In this document: piece after piece, positions 31,468-42,280 of the stretch
How positions within the stretch are numbered: the stretch's first letter is position 1
Layout: each line of letters starts with the position of its first letter
NCBI GenBank assembly: GCA_023853785.1
Contig: JAJIRX010000981.1
Coordinates: 1 to 64,000, forward strand
Direction of reading: 5' to 3'
Source: Psilocybe azurescens
Lineage: Eukaryota > Basidiomycota > Agaricomycetes > Agaricales > Agrocybaceae
Length of the DNA: 64,000 nucleotides
Position numbers and translations under genes: made by a program
The notes under the pieces: model-generated
Told to the model about the DNA's origin: nothing
Databases searched by the model: none
The model's input: the letters and a program-made list of their open reading frames with translations, nothing else

Positions 31468-33312
31468 GTGTTTGACAGCAGTCTGATGGAAACAGTGTGG
31501 AATGCTGGACGCAAGTTGGCATCAGGCGACAACACTTTGAAAATTGCAGCCTGGGAGAAGAAATTGAAGGAGACTGTAAGGCGAACAGTCAGTACAGAAC
31601 CTCAGGCAGACACAGTAAATGGAAGCATACAGAACAGAGCACCAAATTTGTCGACAGCCAACACGGCACCCGAGATATTGCCAATCGAGCCGTCAAGAGT
31701 GTTGACAGATTCGGGAGTACCGGTTCCAAGACAAGAACACATGTTGTTGGCACTCTTGGATGAAGAGCAAAGAAGAGTGCATGACATAGTTGAAAGGAGG
31801 CTGCAGCAGCACATGACAAGTGAGTGCACAAATGTCAACAATGCAAATTTAGATGCTCACAGTGAAGTTAATAGACAGAAAAGCTCCCCAATTGAGAATG
31901 TTGATACTCAGGCAAGGGGGCACTGGGAAATCGATGCTAATCGGAGCAATCACGGTGACCTTTTGGTACTATGGACAGCTAAACATTTTAGCGAAATGCG
32001 CAACGATTGGGATTGCAGCAACCGACATAGGAGGTATGACACTACACTCATGGGCTGGTCTTTTGCAAAGGCCACCTACGAAGGAAGATTGGCTAGAGGG
32101 GGCATGCGACAAAACATTAAATAAACGGCAAAGGAACATAGAGGGGAAAGCCTTCCTTATATTGGACAAAGTGTCCATGATGGACAAAACAGGGTTGTTC
32201 CTGACATCAGAAGTGACTGGCCATACGAGAGCAAATGATTTCAAAGGAAGCGCAGAAGACCCATTTGGAGGGATGCATCTGATATTCACAGGCAATTTTC
32301 ACCAGTTCCCTCCAGTCAGAAATGCTACCAGAGCTCTGTACATTGAAAAACAGAAAGACACCGCCAGAGCAACCATCGGACATGAAATATTCAAGCAGTT
32401 TGACACTGTTGTTATTCTGGATAAGCAAATACGCATCAAAGACAAAGTTTGGATAGATATACTCAACAGGCTCTGGGTGGGTGAATGCGACTACAATGAT
32501 ATTGAAGAAGTTGAGAAATTGGTACTGGAGCACAAGGAGTGCAACAAGCCAAACTTTCAAGAAGCGCCTTGGAGCGATGCCGTTTTAGTGACCAGTCGAC
32601 ATGTTGTGAGAGAAATGTGGAATGTGGAATCTCTGGCTAAACATTGCAGAACAACAGGCAATATTTGGTACATTGTAGAAGCAGAGGACACAGTGAAGAA
32701 GACTGGAGAAAGACCATCAATAAGCACCCGGTGCAAAATTGCCAAACTCAATGAAGATCACACACAGAAGCTGGTGGAGACGGTTCAGATAGCGGTCGGC
32801 ATGAAAGCAATGATATTATTGAATATTGCAACAGAAGGCAACATTGCCAACGGGACGTGCAGGATCATACACAACATAATATTGGATGAAAGAGAATGGA
32901 TGCACCCACCAATCATGGACGGCACAGCAAAGCTGAAGTACCCACCAGTGATGATACTCTTCAAACCAAATAAGCACACAGAACTACAGTTCGACAGTAT
33001 AGAACCTGGCCTCATACCTTTAACACCATCAGAGGCAACGTTTTCTGTCAAGACTAAAGGCAAAAAGAAGAAATTGATGTTAATAAAAGAAGACAGTATG
33101 GTATCACAGCTGGATATGTGTTCACCGATTACAAGTCACAAGGTCAAACAATTGAATATGTTATAATTGACCTTGTGAAACCCCCGACTGGTAGCCTTTC
33201 ACCGTTCAGAGTCTATGTGGCTATGTCCAGGAGCAGAGGAAGAGATACCATCAGGCTTCTCAGACCTTTTGATCACAAGCTTTTCCAGCATCACCCATCT
33301 GAGGATCTTTAA
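31468..33312 (+). pseudogene. Helitron PIF1-like helicase
   Basis: The 5'-3' DNA helicase half of the Helitron. Walker A is GGTGKS (codons 31,916-31,933). The following motifs are recognisable but altered: AFLILDKVSMMDK where the family has a DE pair, and LIFTGNFHQFPPV where GDFHQFPPV is usual. The C-terminal motif YKSQGQTIEYV with VAMSRSRGRDTIRLL is in the next frame from 33,118, reached by one missing A in the run at ~33,086. The D-to-K and D-to-N changes would be expected to impair ATP hydrolysis. Confidence 0.85.
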
Positions 33313-33399
33313 AAAGACATAAAAAAGACTAGAGGCAATAAATGAGTGAACAAGATATGCATGGGAGCTGGATAGAAACCCTGTGTTGCAATGAATGCA

Positions 33400-33816
33400 G
33401 TTGTGGGATAGTACAGAGGTTGCAACAGCACTAAATAGAAACAGGTTATTAAACATACGATAAAAGACATTAATTAGCTCTTCATACCTGCATTTCCACC
33501 CTTCCTCAGTATTTCCAGACATGCCTCCAGGGCCAAGGGTTGAGATGAGATGACAGAAGACGACGACAGACAGGATGGTTTTGGCACACAAAAGAGGTCG
33601 CAGGATAGTAGAGGTTGCAACAGCGCTAAATAGAAACAGGCTATTAGACATACGATAAAAGACAATAATCAGCCCTTTGTACCTGCATTTCCACCCATCC
33701 TCAGTATTTCCAGACATGCCTCCGGGGCCAAGGGCTAAGATGAGATGACAGAAGACGACGACAGATGGGATGGTGAAGTAGAGCACTAGACATAGGAATC
33801 CCGAGTAACGTCCCAT
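33400..33816. repeat. ~186-bp tandem repeats, units 1 and 2
   Basis: Two units (about 33,405-33,590 and 33,595-33,816) sharing GGTTGCAACAGC-CTAAATAGAAACAGG, ACATACGATAAAAGACA and CCTCAGTATTTCCAGACATG. A third unit lies at 42,281-42,520, separated by the Tc1-like insertion. Confidence 0.85.
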
Positions 33817-34035
33817 TACAGTAGCTCAAAAAACTGTCCCAATGTTTGGCACTTTCTCACTAATTGTTTAATAACTTGGGAAATAAATTATGTAAAAGTC
33901 TGAAAATATTATATGTTATAGTTTAACATGTGACTAACATATTTCTCACTAAGGTCACATGATTTTAACAAAAACTGATTAAGTAATGGAATTTACAAAA
34001 TAATAATAAATTGGGACAGTTTTTTGACTCTCTAT

Positions 34036-35044
34036 CTAGTACTTAGTATGGCCTCCCTTTGCCTTGATAACAGCCTCCATTCTTCTTGGCATGCTTTCTA
34101 TAAGCCTTTGGCATGTTTCTGAAGGTATTTCAGTCCATTCCTTTGCCAATCTCTCCCACAATTCAAATGCTCCTTTGGGTGGTGTCTCATAGGTGTTCAT
34201 TTGCCTTTTGAGGTAAACCCAAAGGTGTTCAATGGGGTTGAGATCAGGGGATTGGGGTGGCCACTCCATAACTTCAACATCATTGGCCAAAAACCATTCC
34301 TGAGCTTTTTGGAGGTGTGTTTGGGGTCATTATTCTGCTGAAAAATCCTTTTCCCTCTGCCATCTCCAAGTTGTCAAAGCTTTCATCCACCCCATGCTCC
34401 AAAATTTCACAGTATTGGTCTGCATTCATCTTCCCCTCAACCTCAGTGAGTGTTCCAACACCATTCCACCCCATACAACCCCATACCATGAGATTGTTGC
34501 CCCCTCCATGCTTGACAGTTGGTAATGTTGTTCTATCTGAGATTGCTTCACTCTTGGGTTTCCATGTATAGACCCTTCCATCTGAGCCAATCCTGTTGAT
34601 TTTTGTTTCATCTGACCAGAGTACTTTTTCCAATCCTCCACAGTCCAGCCAACATGATTCTGGGTGAAATTTAGGTGTTTTTGACAGTGGATAGCCTTGA
34701 GGAGGGGCTGTTTTGATTTAACAACAGAGCAGAAGTTGTTTTCTTTGAGGGCATTTCTGACTGTTTGGGCACAAACAGGAGAGGGAATAGCATCATTGAT
34801 GAAGTGTGTTACCTGGACAGCATTGTCCAGCTTTCCTGTTTTGATTTGACGAAAAGGACCTGTTTATCCTTGGGAGTAAGCTTGGAGGGATGTCCACCTT
34901 TGTTGTTTTGGGGTTTTCTTTGTTGGCATCCACTTCCCTCTTGATTCTTCCAACAGTAGACTTTCCCAAACCAGTTTTAGACTCTATTTGACAAAGAGAA
35001 TAGCCCTCTTCAAGAAGATTGAGGACAGAATTGTACTGAGAAGG
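34036..35044 (-). pseudogene. Tc1-like transposase of element 3, disrupted
   Basis: DD34E transposase on the minus strand. Visible are the HTH-linker region (TGLGKSTVGRIKREVDANKE, ~34,950), the first catalytic Asp in WSDETKINRIGSDG, the GGGNNLMVWGCMGWNGVG core, the second Asp in NNDPKHTSKKAQEW and the third acidic residue in SPDLNPIEHLWVYLKRQ. The frame is lost near 34,318, where a T-run is one base short of the needed six. The first ~25 codons are cut off by the LTR element and continue after 41,905 (HHIMQPVTP, GAAGG duplicated). Otherwise full-length. Confidence 0.8.
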
Positions 35045-35496
35045 TGTCAGGGTTCCTTTTATTTACTTCTATTTTGATCTCATGATTATCTTTTATCTTT
35101 TATCTTATCATTTGTCTTTTATCATATCTTTTATCTTTCTTGATATCTTGATTATTCCAGAAGCTTCTATCACTACTCTTTTCCATTACTCATCATAATC
35201 TTGTTCATTACTCATCCTTACTCATCATTGCTTTCTTCATTACTCATCATGATCCTTCTTATTACTCATCATAGAATCTTACTTAGTAAGTCACCTCTAG
35301 AGTAGTATAAGTACTGCATGTTTGTAGATAGATCCCCAGCTTCAATCTCTTAGGATTTCCACTATCATTGGTGTGAACCTTTAGATCATTGATTCCTCAT
35401 AAGTCTATCCTCTGCTCTCTCCTCATCCTCTGCTCTTACTCTCTTGCTTGTCTTTGTTGGTGGCCTTGTCACACTGATTTTAGTGTTGCCCTGACA
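35045..35496 (+). repeat. 5' LTR
   Basis: 452 bp, CpG-free. It contains TATAA at 35,306-35,310 and, 28 bp downstream of that box, AGCTTCAATCT (35,338-35,348), which is complementary to the sequence just after the LTR. Confidence 0.95.
35306..35348 (+). promoter_or_regulatory. Predicted LTR promoter and RNA 5' end
   Basis: TATAA at 35,306-35,310 places the RNA start about 30 bp downstream, close to AGCTTCAATCT at 35,338. That 11-mer is the exact complement of the proposed primer-binding site, as expected if the RNA 5' end serves as the primer. Confidence 0.55.
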
Positions 35497-35498
35497 GA

Positions 35499-35509
35499 AG
35501 ATTGAAGCT
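35499..35509 (+). promoter_or_regulatory. Self-complementary primer-binding site
   Basis: AGATTGAAGCT lies two bases after the 5' LTR. It matches no obvious tRNA 3' end (no TGG start) but is the reverse complement of AGCTTCAATCT in the LTR (35,338-35,348). This is the arrangement known for self-primed Tf1/sushi retrotransposons. Confidence 0.65.
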
Positions 35510-35923
35510 CCTTTGGCAACTCCACCATCATCCATCACCAACTATTTATCATCTATCATCTTATATTCTTTCTCCACCTTTTCCCACTCTATCCACCTTC
35601 ACCAATATCCTTTCACCTATCACCCACCACCCTATTCCATATTCCCCCACTCTCCAATCATTTATTCCACTCTCCAGTGTGTGCTGTGTGTGAACTTAGT
35701 AGATAGGGATACCAACTGTTGGGGCATTTCCTTCCTGAGAGGATTTGCTTTTAGTCCACCAGAAAAATACCAGGTAGTCAGTCCTGTGATTCTGGGGTTA
35801 AAGCCTAGGCAAGAAGGGACAACTGGGTATCCAGTAGTTTAAATCTTTTTAGATACTTAGTTTAGTTTCAAGGGCACTTTTGTAGATAGCTTTCTCCCAC
35901 ACACACCTGGAAGAGCCTTTATT

Positions 35924-37093
35924 ATGGGTTCACCCAACACCACCTCACTGCCACTACCTACCTCTGCTCAGCCCTCTTATGAGGAGCTCCAGCAGCAGAT
36001 TGCCATGCTTCAGCAGCAGCTTGCCACCCTCCAAAGTTTTTACCACCACCACCTCTTCCAACAATTGACCAACAACCTGCACCCTCACCTGCACCTGCTG
36101 CTGAGCCTCTACATTCTGTGGCCTCTGCCTCTTCCAAAGCTTCCAAGTCCTCTCTCTTTGATACTCCTCCCCAGTCATTATCAAGGTTGCCCCACCTGAG
36201 CCCTATGATGGTACACTCAGTAAAGCAGAGACCTTCCTCAGTCAACTTCTATTATATTTTCATGGAAGGGGGATCACTGATGACCTTAGCAGAGTTGTCT
36301 GTGCTCTCTCCTTCATGAAAGGAGGTACTGCTGGTCAATGGGCTAAAGTGCAAACCTTGAAAATGGAGGATCAGGACAGAGATGCAATTCAGTGGAAAGA
36401 TTTTCTGGATGCATTTAGGACAGCATTTGGAGACCCAAACCCTGCAGCTACAGCTAGACACAGAATGAGTCAGCTCAAGCAAGCCAACCATACAGCTGAT
36501 GAATATGTGGCTAGCTTCAGGGAATTGGCATTGGACACAAAGTACAATGATGCTGCTTTGGTGGAATTTTTTCAAAAGGGACTCAACTCATCTCTGGTGG
36601 ATAAGATTTATTGTCTACCACAGATGCCTGTCTCTTTGGAGGACTGGATTTCTTGGGCTACTAAGCTGGATAGACAATGGAGACAGAGAGAAGTCATTAA
36701 AAATCACTCTCTCCATTCTCTAGGCCAGTCAATCAATCACCAGCACCCAAGCCTTTCCAAGCTAGCCCATTTAATTCCTCCTCCACTTCCACTCAAGGCA
36801 CTTCAAGCAATCTGCAGGTTCATGCAAGGCAACAAGATGTAGTCCCCATGGAGGTTGATTCAGGTTGGAGGTCTGTCAGGCCTCTAATATGCTTCAAATG
36901 CAGAAAGCCTGGTCATAAGGCTGCTAACTGCAGGTCCACTGTCAACATAAATTCAATGGACCATGAAGCCCTGAAAGCTTTCTACAGGGAGGAGATTTTG
37001 AAGGAAAAGAAGAACAGCAAAAGAAGGAGGATAAGCCACAAAAGGATTTTTAGAGGCTCCATTGGTGAAAGACATGTCCCAATGGAAGAATAA
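35924..37093 (+). pseudogene. Gag (capsid-nucleocapsid), frameshifted
   Basis: Starts MGSPNTTSLPLPTSAQ with a Gln-rich coiled coil. After shifts near 36,010-36,200 the capsid region follows (FLDAFRTAFGDPNPAATARH ... QLKQANHTADEYVASFREL ... PVSLEDWISWATKLDRQW). After a further shift comes a zinc knuckle, CFKCRKPGHKAANC (36,894-36,935). The order is complete for Ty3/gypsy Gag. The shifts coincide with C-runs that are one base short. Confidence 0.85.
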
Positions 37094-40000
37094 ATTTTCT
37101 GTATTAGAAATTGAAAATGATAATCCCAACTCATTCAATTCTGATACTGAAAGTCAACTCATGTCTTCTGAAAATTCCTTAAATCCTTCTTCCTCTTCTA
37201 TTCCTGATAAAATATATATCTTGAATCACAGGCCTAAAACCTCTACCCATCTGTCAGTCATTTTGAAAACAGTGGATACAGGAAAAAGGCTTAGTGTGGA
37301 TGCTTTGCTGGACTCTGGGGCTACAGGTCTTTTCTGGACACCAGGTTTGTTAAATACCATAATCTCAATACAAGAAAACTTCCTAGAGCTATTCCAGTCT
37401 ACAATGTTGATGGTACTCTCAACAAGAGTGGCTCTATTCATGAGGAAGTGGACTTGGTTATGGTATACAAAAACCACACAGAAAAGGCTACCTTTGCTGT
37501 TTGTGACTTGGGAGATAAAACTGCAATTATTGGACACACTTGGCTTTATCTACACAATCCTGATGTTGACTGGAAAACAGGGGATGTTCAATTCATTAGA
37601 TGTCCTCCTGACTGTCACATGGAAGTCAAGAGAGCCAGAAGGAAAAGGCAAAAAATAGCTGCAATTCATAGAAGACAACTGCCTGAATTTCATGAAGAAG
37701 GAGATGATTTAATTGAAGACACTCCTGATTCTGAATTAGGGCCTGAGGATAGAATATTTATATCATATATTCATCCTCAAAAGCAGTCTATTAATGCCAC
37801 TTCTACTGTGTCCCAAAAATTAGCAGAAGAATCTCATCAGCAGGATGACTCCCAAAGAAGACTTTTGAAGAATCAGTCCCTAAATATTACCACCAATTTA
37901 AAGGGGTTTTTCTAAAGAGTCTTTTGATAGGCTACCAGATAGAAAGCCTTGGGATCATGCTATTGAGCTGAAGCCTGGTTCTGAACCTTTCAGATCAAAG
38001 ATTTATCCTCTATCACCAAATGAGCAAAAGGAACTGGATGCTTTTTAGAGGAAAATCTGAAGTCTGGTAGGATTAGACCTTCCAAGTCACCTATGGCATC
38101 TCCTGTTTTCTTTGTCAAAAGAAGGATGGCACTCTTAGGCTAGTACAGGATTATAGAAAACTGAATGACATGACCATCAAAAATTCATATCCTTTGCCTT
38201 TAATTTCTGACATTATCAGTAAACTCAGTAAAGCTAAATACTTCACCAAACTAGATGTTAGGTGGGGTTTAACAATGTCAGAGTTAAGCAAGGAGATGAG
38301 TGGAAAGCAGCCTTCAGAACCAATAGAGGGCTGTATGAACCACTAGTCATGTTTTTGGTTTGACCAATAGTCCTGCTACTTTCCAAACTATGATGAATGA
38401 CATCTTTATTGAGCTCATAGATGGGAATGTTGTTATTGTCTATATGGATGACATTCTTATTTTTACTGAGACTCTTGATCATCATAGGGAGGTAGTCAAA
38501 AGGTCCTGGAAATTCTGCAGAGAAATAAACTCTACCTAAAAGCTGAAAAATGTGAATTTGAAAAGGAAAAGATTGAATATCTTGGACTTATCATTTCACA
38601 AGGCAAGATTGAAATGGATCCTGTCAAGGTAGAGGGAGTTTCTAAATGGCCTGAACCTGAAAATGTCAAGGATGTTCAGTCATTCTTGGGATTTGTAAAC
38701 TTCTATAGAAGGTTCATCCAGGACTTTGCAGACATAGCCAAGCCACTTCATGAATTGACAAAGAAAGGGACAGTCTGGAGATGGGCTCAAAAACAACAGG
38801 AAGCATTTGATCAATTAAAGGGAAAGGTTACTTCTTCCCCATCTTGATTTTTCCTGATGACAACAAGCCATATAAAGTTGAAGCAGACAGCTCAGATTAT
38901 GCTACTGGAGCAGTCCTGTCTCAGGAAGGATCAGATGGAAAATGGCATCCTGTTGCTTTTATGTCAAAAAGCCTATCTGAAGTAGAAAGGAATTATGAAA
39001 TCCATGACAAAGAGATGTTGGCTATTATCAGAGCACTTGATGAATGGAGACATTATCTTGAAGGAACTAAACATTCCTTTGAGATTTGGACAGATCACAA
39101 AAATCTAGAGTACTTTATGGTTGCCCAGAAACTCAGTAGGAGGCAAGCCAGATGGTCACTCTTCCTGTCCAGATTTGATTTTACTCTTCATCATAGGCCT
39201 GGTAAAAGTTCACTCAAGCCAGATGCTCTGTCTAGGAGATCAGATCATAAAAAGGGAGTGATGATAATGAAAATATTGTCCTCCTTAAACCTGACTACTT
39301 CAAAATCCAGGCTCTCAAACAGGGCCAGGTCCTTTTCACTGGTGTAGAAAATGATCTGCTCAAGAAAATTAGAGAATCTAAAGATCTTGATGAGCAGGTG
39401 GTTAAGGCAGCTGAAGAGTTGAAAAATCTTCCACCAAGAAGATTGATGGGCAGGAATGGTCTGAAGAACAGGGTCTTATATTGTTCAGAGGCAAGGTGTA
39501 TGTTCCCAAAGACAAAGACCTTAGAAGGAAAATTGTGGAACTGCATCATGATACCTATATTGCTGGGCATCCAGGAAAATGGAAGACTATAGAGCTGGTA
39601 TCTAGAAATTATTGGTGGCCAGGAATGTCTCATTATATTGCAGCATACACCAGAAGCTGTGATAGATGTAACAGAACTAAAACATTCCTGCAAAACCTGT
39701 TGGCCAGCTTATTCCTACACAAATTCCTGCTGATGTCTGGCAACACATCTCTGTGGACTTTATCACTGGACTTCCAGAATGCCAAGGCTATAATGCCCTC
39801 ATGATCGTTGTAGACAGACTTAGCAAAATGATCCACATTATTGCCACCACAGATCAAATCACATCTGAAGGCACTGCTAAGCTGTACAGAGATTATGTCT
39901 GGAAGCTCCATGGTATACCTATCAAGATCACTTGTGATAGGGGTCCACAGTTTGTCTCTAAATTTATGAAAGAGCTTAACTCAATTCTTGGAATTCAGAC

Positions 40001-40920
40001 TGCATCATCCACAGCCTACCACCCTCAGACTGATGGTCAGACTGAAAGAGTTAACCAAGAAATTGAACAGTATCTTAGACTCTTCATAAATCATAGACAA
40101 GATGACTGGGTGGAATGGTTGTCACTAGCTGAATTCTCCTACAACAACAGAGTTCAGGCTTCTACTAGGCAGACTCCATTTATGCTGAACAATGGTAGAC
40201 ATCCAAGGATGGGCACAGAACCACTTAGGGATAGTAAAATGGAAGCAGTGGATACCTTTGTTAAAAACATGGAAGAAGCCAAAAGGAAGCAGTATCTGCA
40301 CTCAAGAAAGCTGCTGATGATATGGCTAAATTCTATGATAGAAACAGAGGAACAGCTGTTAAATACAAGGTTGGGGATTTAGTTTGGCTTGATGGAAAGG
40401 ATCTCAAGACTGAGAGGCCTTCTAAAAGCTAGACGATAGGAGATATGGGCCCTATAAAGTGACTAAAATCATTGGCCCAAATGCTTATGAGCTTAAGCTA
40501 CCTCCTAGCATGAAGATCCATCCTGTGTTTAACACTGTGAAACTCCTACCTTATCATCCTGATACTATTCCTGGAAGAAGACCTCCTTCTAGACCTCCTC
40601 CTGTTATTACTGGAGATAATCCAGAATGGGAAGTTGAAATCATCAAGGACAGTAGACTTTATAGGGAAAGCTGCAATATTTGGTCAAGTGGAAAAATTAT
40701 CCAAATGAAGAAAGTACTTGGGAGCCTGCAGATAATCTCCAAAGGGCCTCTAGACTGATCAAAGAATTCCATACTAAACATCCCGGCTGCACCTAGAAGG
40801 ATTTCTGCCCTTACTTTTAATAGACTTTCTTTGTGCCTTTTGAAAATTTTACTATGCCTATTCTACCTTTAAAACCTTCCAAACTAGACCATAGTTAAGC
40901 ACAGTTGTGGGAAAAGGAGG

Positions 40921-41434
40921 GTGATGTCGGAGTTTCATTTTGTCAAACAACGTGGGAACCAAAGCAGAAACAAAAATACTTGACACGTCACGACTTTTAA
41001 AAGACAACCACCTCATCGCACCCAAACCCAATCAACGATGCCTCATCTATTCTCTATCAAACGCATCAAATCTACTTTCTTTTCATCCCCTGCACCCCAA
41101 AACACCTCCTTTGTTGCATCTGAACCCCTAGCGCACAAGACGATCTTCAAGAAGTGCTCAAAAACTTGAAGCCGATCTTGCAGAATCCATGCTGCGAGAG
41201 AAAAGGCATACGATGAAGGGAAGAGAAAAGCTCTACAGTGGGCACGGGAACAGAGCGATGATTATCGACTCGCGAATCGAGGGAGACGAAGAAGAAAATC
41301 TCACCAAGCCTGGCGATGAAAGTGATACGAAAAGCCAAATCCCTTCACTTTTAAACATCCATCGACTTCAACATTATCACTTTTATTCCAGTCCAATGCC
41401 TCCAGACATCAAGCACATTGTGGGAAATGTGTCT
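40921..41434 (+). other. CpG-rich block between chromodomain and 3' LTR, possible captured host sequence
   Basis: I count about 22 CpG in these ~500 bp against none in either LTR and very few in the rest of the element. The composition is host-gene-like, and one frame contains a charged stretch (AREKAYDEGKRKALQWAREQ). The block starts right after a purine tract plus GTGATGTCGGAGTTT, which mimics the real polypurine tract and LTR start at 41,436-41,460 (GTGATGTCAGGGTT). No gene identified. Confidence 0.5.
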
Positions 41435-41435
41435 T

Positions 41436-41448
41436 AAAGAGGGGGTGA
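41436..41448 (+). promoter_or_regulatory. Polypurine tract
   Basis: AAAGAGGGGGTGA immediately before the 3' LTR, the expected plus-strand priming site. A near-copy (GGGAAAAGGAGGGTGA, 40,909-40,924) lies upstream. Confidence 0.75.
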
Positions 41449-41900
41449 TGTCAGGGTTCCTTTTATTTACTTCTATTTTGATCTCATGATTATCTTTTAT
41501 CTTTTATCTTATCATTTGTCTTTTATCATATCTTTTATCTTTCTTGATATCTTGATTATTCCAGAAGCTTCTATCACTACTCTTTTCCATTACTCATCAT
41601 AATCTTGTTCATTACTCATCCTTACTCATCATTGCTTTCTTCATTACTCATCATGATCCTTCTTATTACTCATCATAGAATCTTACTTAGTAAGTCACCT
41701 CTAGAGTAGTATAAGTACTGCATGTTTGTAGATAGATCCCCAGCTTCAATCTCTTAGGATTTCCACTATCATTGGTGTGAACCTTTAGATCATTGATTCC
41801 TCATAAGTCTATCCTCTGCTCTCTCCTCATCCTCTGCTCTTACTCTCTTGCTTGTCTTTGTTGGTGGCCTTGTCACACTGATTTTAGTGTTGCCCTGACA
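41449..41900 (+). repeat. 3' LTR
   Basis: 452 bp, reads identical to the 5' LTR over its whole length by eye. Ends in CCCTGACA, followed by the GAAGG target duplication. Confidence 0.95.
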
Positions 41901-42280
41901 GAAGGTGTTACAGGCTGCATGATGTGGTGGTTAAAGAGAAAGATGGTTGAACTTGAATTCAACATTGCAAATGTGTATAAATAGTGTCACATGACCTTGT
42001 TTAATTTTCTCACAATTTATACAAAGCAATTTGGCTTTCTACAAGCATGTAAAGCTATTATTTTATAGGGTCAAAAACTGTCCCAATGTTTTATTATTTT
42101 GTAAATTCCATTACTTAATCAGTTTTTGTTAAAATCATGTGACCTTAGTGAGAAATATGTTAGTCACATGTTAAACTATAACATATAATATTTTCAGACT
42201 TTTACATAATTTATTTCACAAGTTATTAAACAATTAGTGAGAAAGTGCCAAACATTGGGACAGTTTTTTGAGCTACTGTA

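Larger units (their letters stand above)
24858..33312 (+). mobile_element. Helitron rolling-circle transposon, coding part
   Basis: A single long coding order typical of fungal Helitrons: N-terminal region, DUF6570-like block, HUH Rep and PIF1-family helicase, ending at 33,312. It is interrupted by composite element 3 (25,758-27,935). The 5' TC and 3' hairpin-CTRR ends could not be fixed; CTAG near 33,330 lacks a convincing hairpin. Confidence 0.85.
37062..41448 (+). pseudogene. Pol polyprotein with chromodomain, frameshifted
   Basis: Protease active site LLDSGATG (Asp codon ~37,311). Reverse transcriptase runs from ~37,960 (DYRKLN at ~38,145, YMDD at 38,441-38,452). RNase H is at 38,844-39,240 (VEADSSDYATGAVLSQ, TDHKNLEYF). 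Integrase zinc site HHDTYIAGHPGKWK...CDRCNRTK is at 39,540-39,680, and the integrase core at 39,753-40,220 (MDFITGLPE, CDRGPQFVS, ERVNQEIEQ for D,D,E). A GPY/F-like piece (YGPYKVTKIIGPNAYEL) and a chromodomain at ~40,621-40,790 ([14 protein letters not shown] then LVKWKNYP and STWEPADNL) follow. Every catalytic residue I looked for is present. Shifts at ~38,045, 38,115, 38,270, 38,345, 38,490, 38,838, 40,310, 40,430 and 40,665 each need one more base in an A, T, C or G run. Confidence 0.85.
35045..41900 (+). mobile_element. Ty3/gypsy chromovirus LTR retrotransposon
   Basis: Two 452-bp LTRs (35,045-35,496 and 41,449-41,900) that I read as identical, with TGTCAGGG...CCCTGACA ends and a 5-bp target duplication GAAGG (35,040-35,044; 41,901-41,905). 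Order is Gag, protease, reverse transcriptase, RNase H, integrase, chromodomain. The body is almost free of CpG, except for a ~500-bp block before the 3' LTR. Identical LTRs imply very recent insertion. At least a dozen frameshifts break the coding part; nearly all are homopolymer runs one base short, so the real element may be intact. Confidence 0.95.
33819..42278. mobile_element. Tc1-like DNA transposon 3 with ~210-bp TIRs
   Basis: Ends CAGTAGCTCAAAAAACTGTC on both sides, flanked by TA (33,817-33,818 and 42,279-42,280). The ~210-bp inverted repeats (33,819-~34,030 and ~42,070-42,278) are nearly identical. Each contains an outer CTCAAAAAACTGTCCCAATG site and an inner, inverted ATTGGGACAGTTTTTTGA site. 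The uninterrupted site is inferred from the third tandem unit (ATTATTTGGCA at ~42,520). An LTR retrotransposon sits in its transposase gene. Confidence 0.9.

Noticed and set aside
33313..33345. Helitron 3' end at CTAG near 33,330
   Set aside because: No convincing stem-loop precedes it and no empty site is available, so the end was left open.
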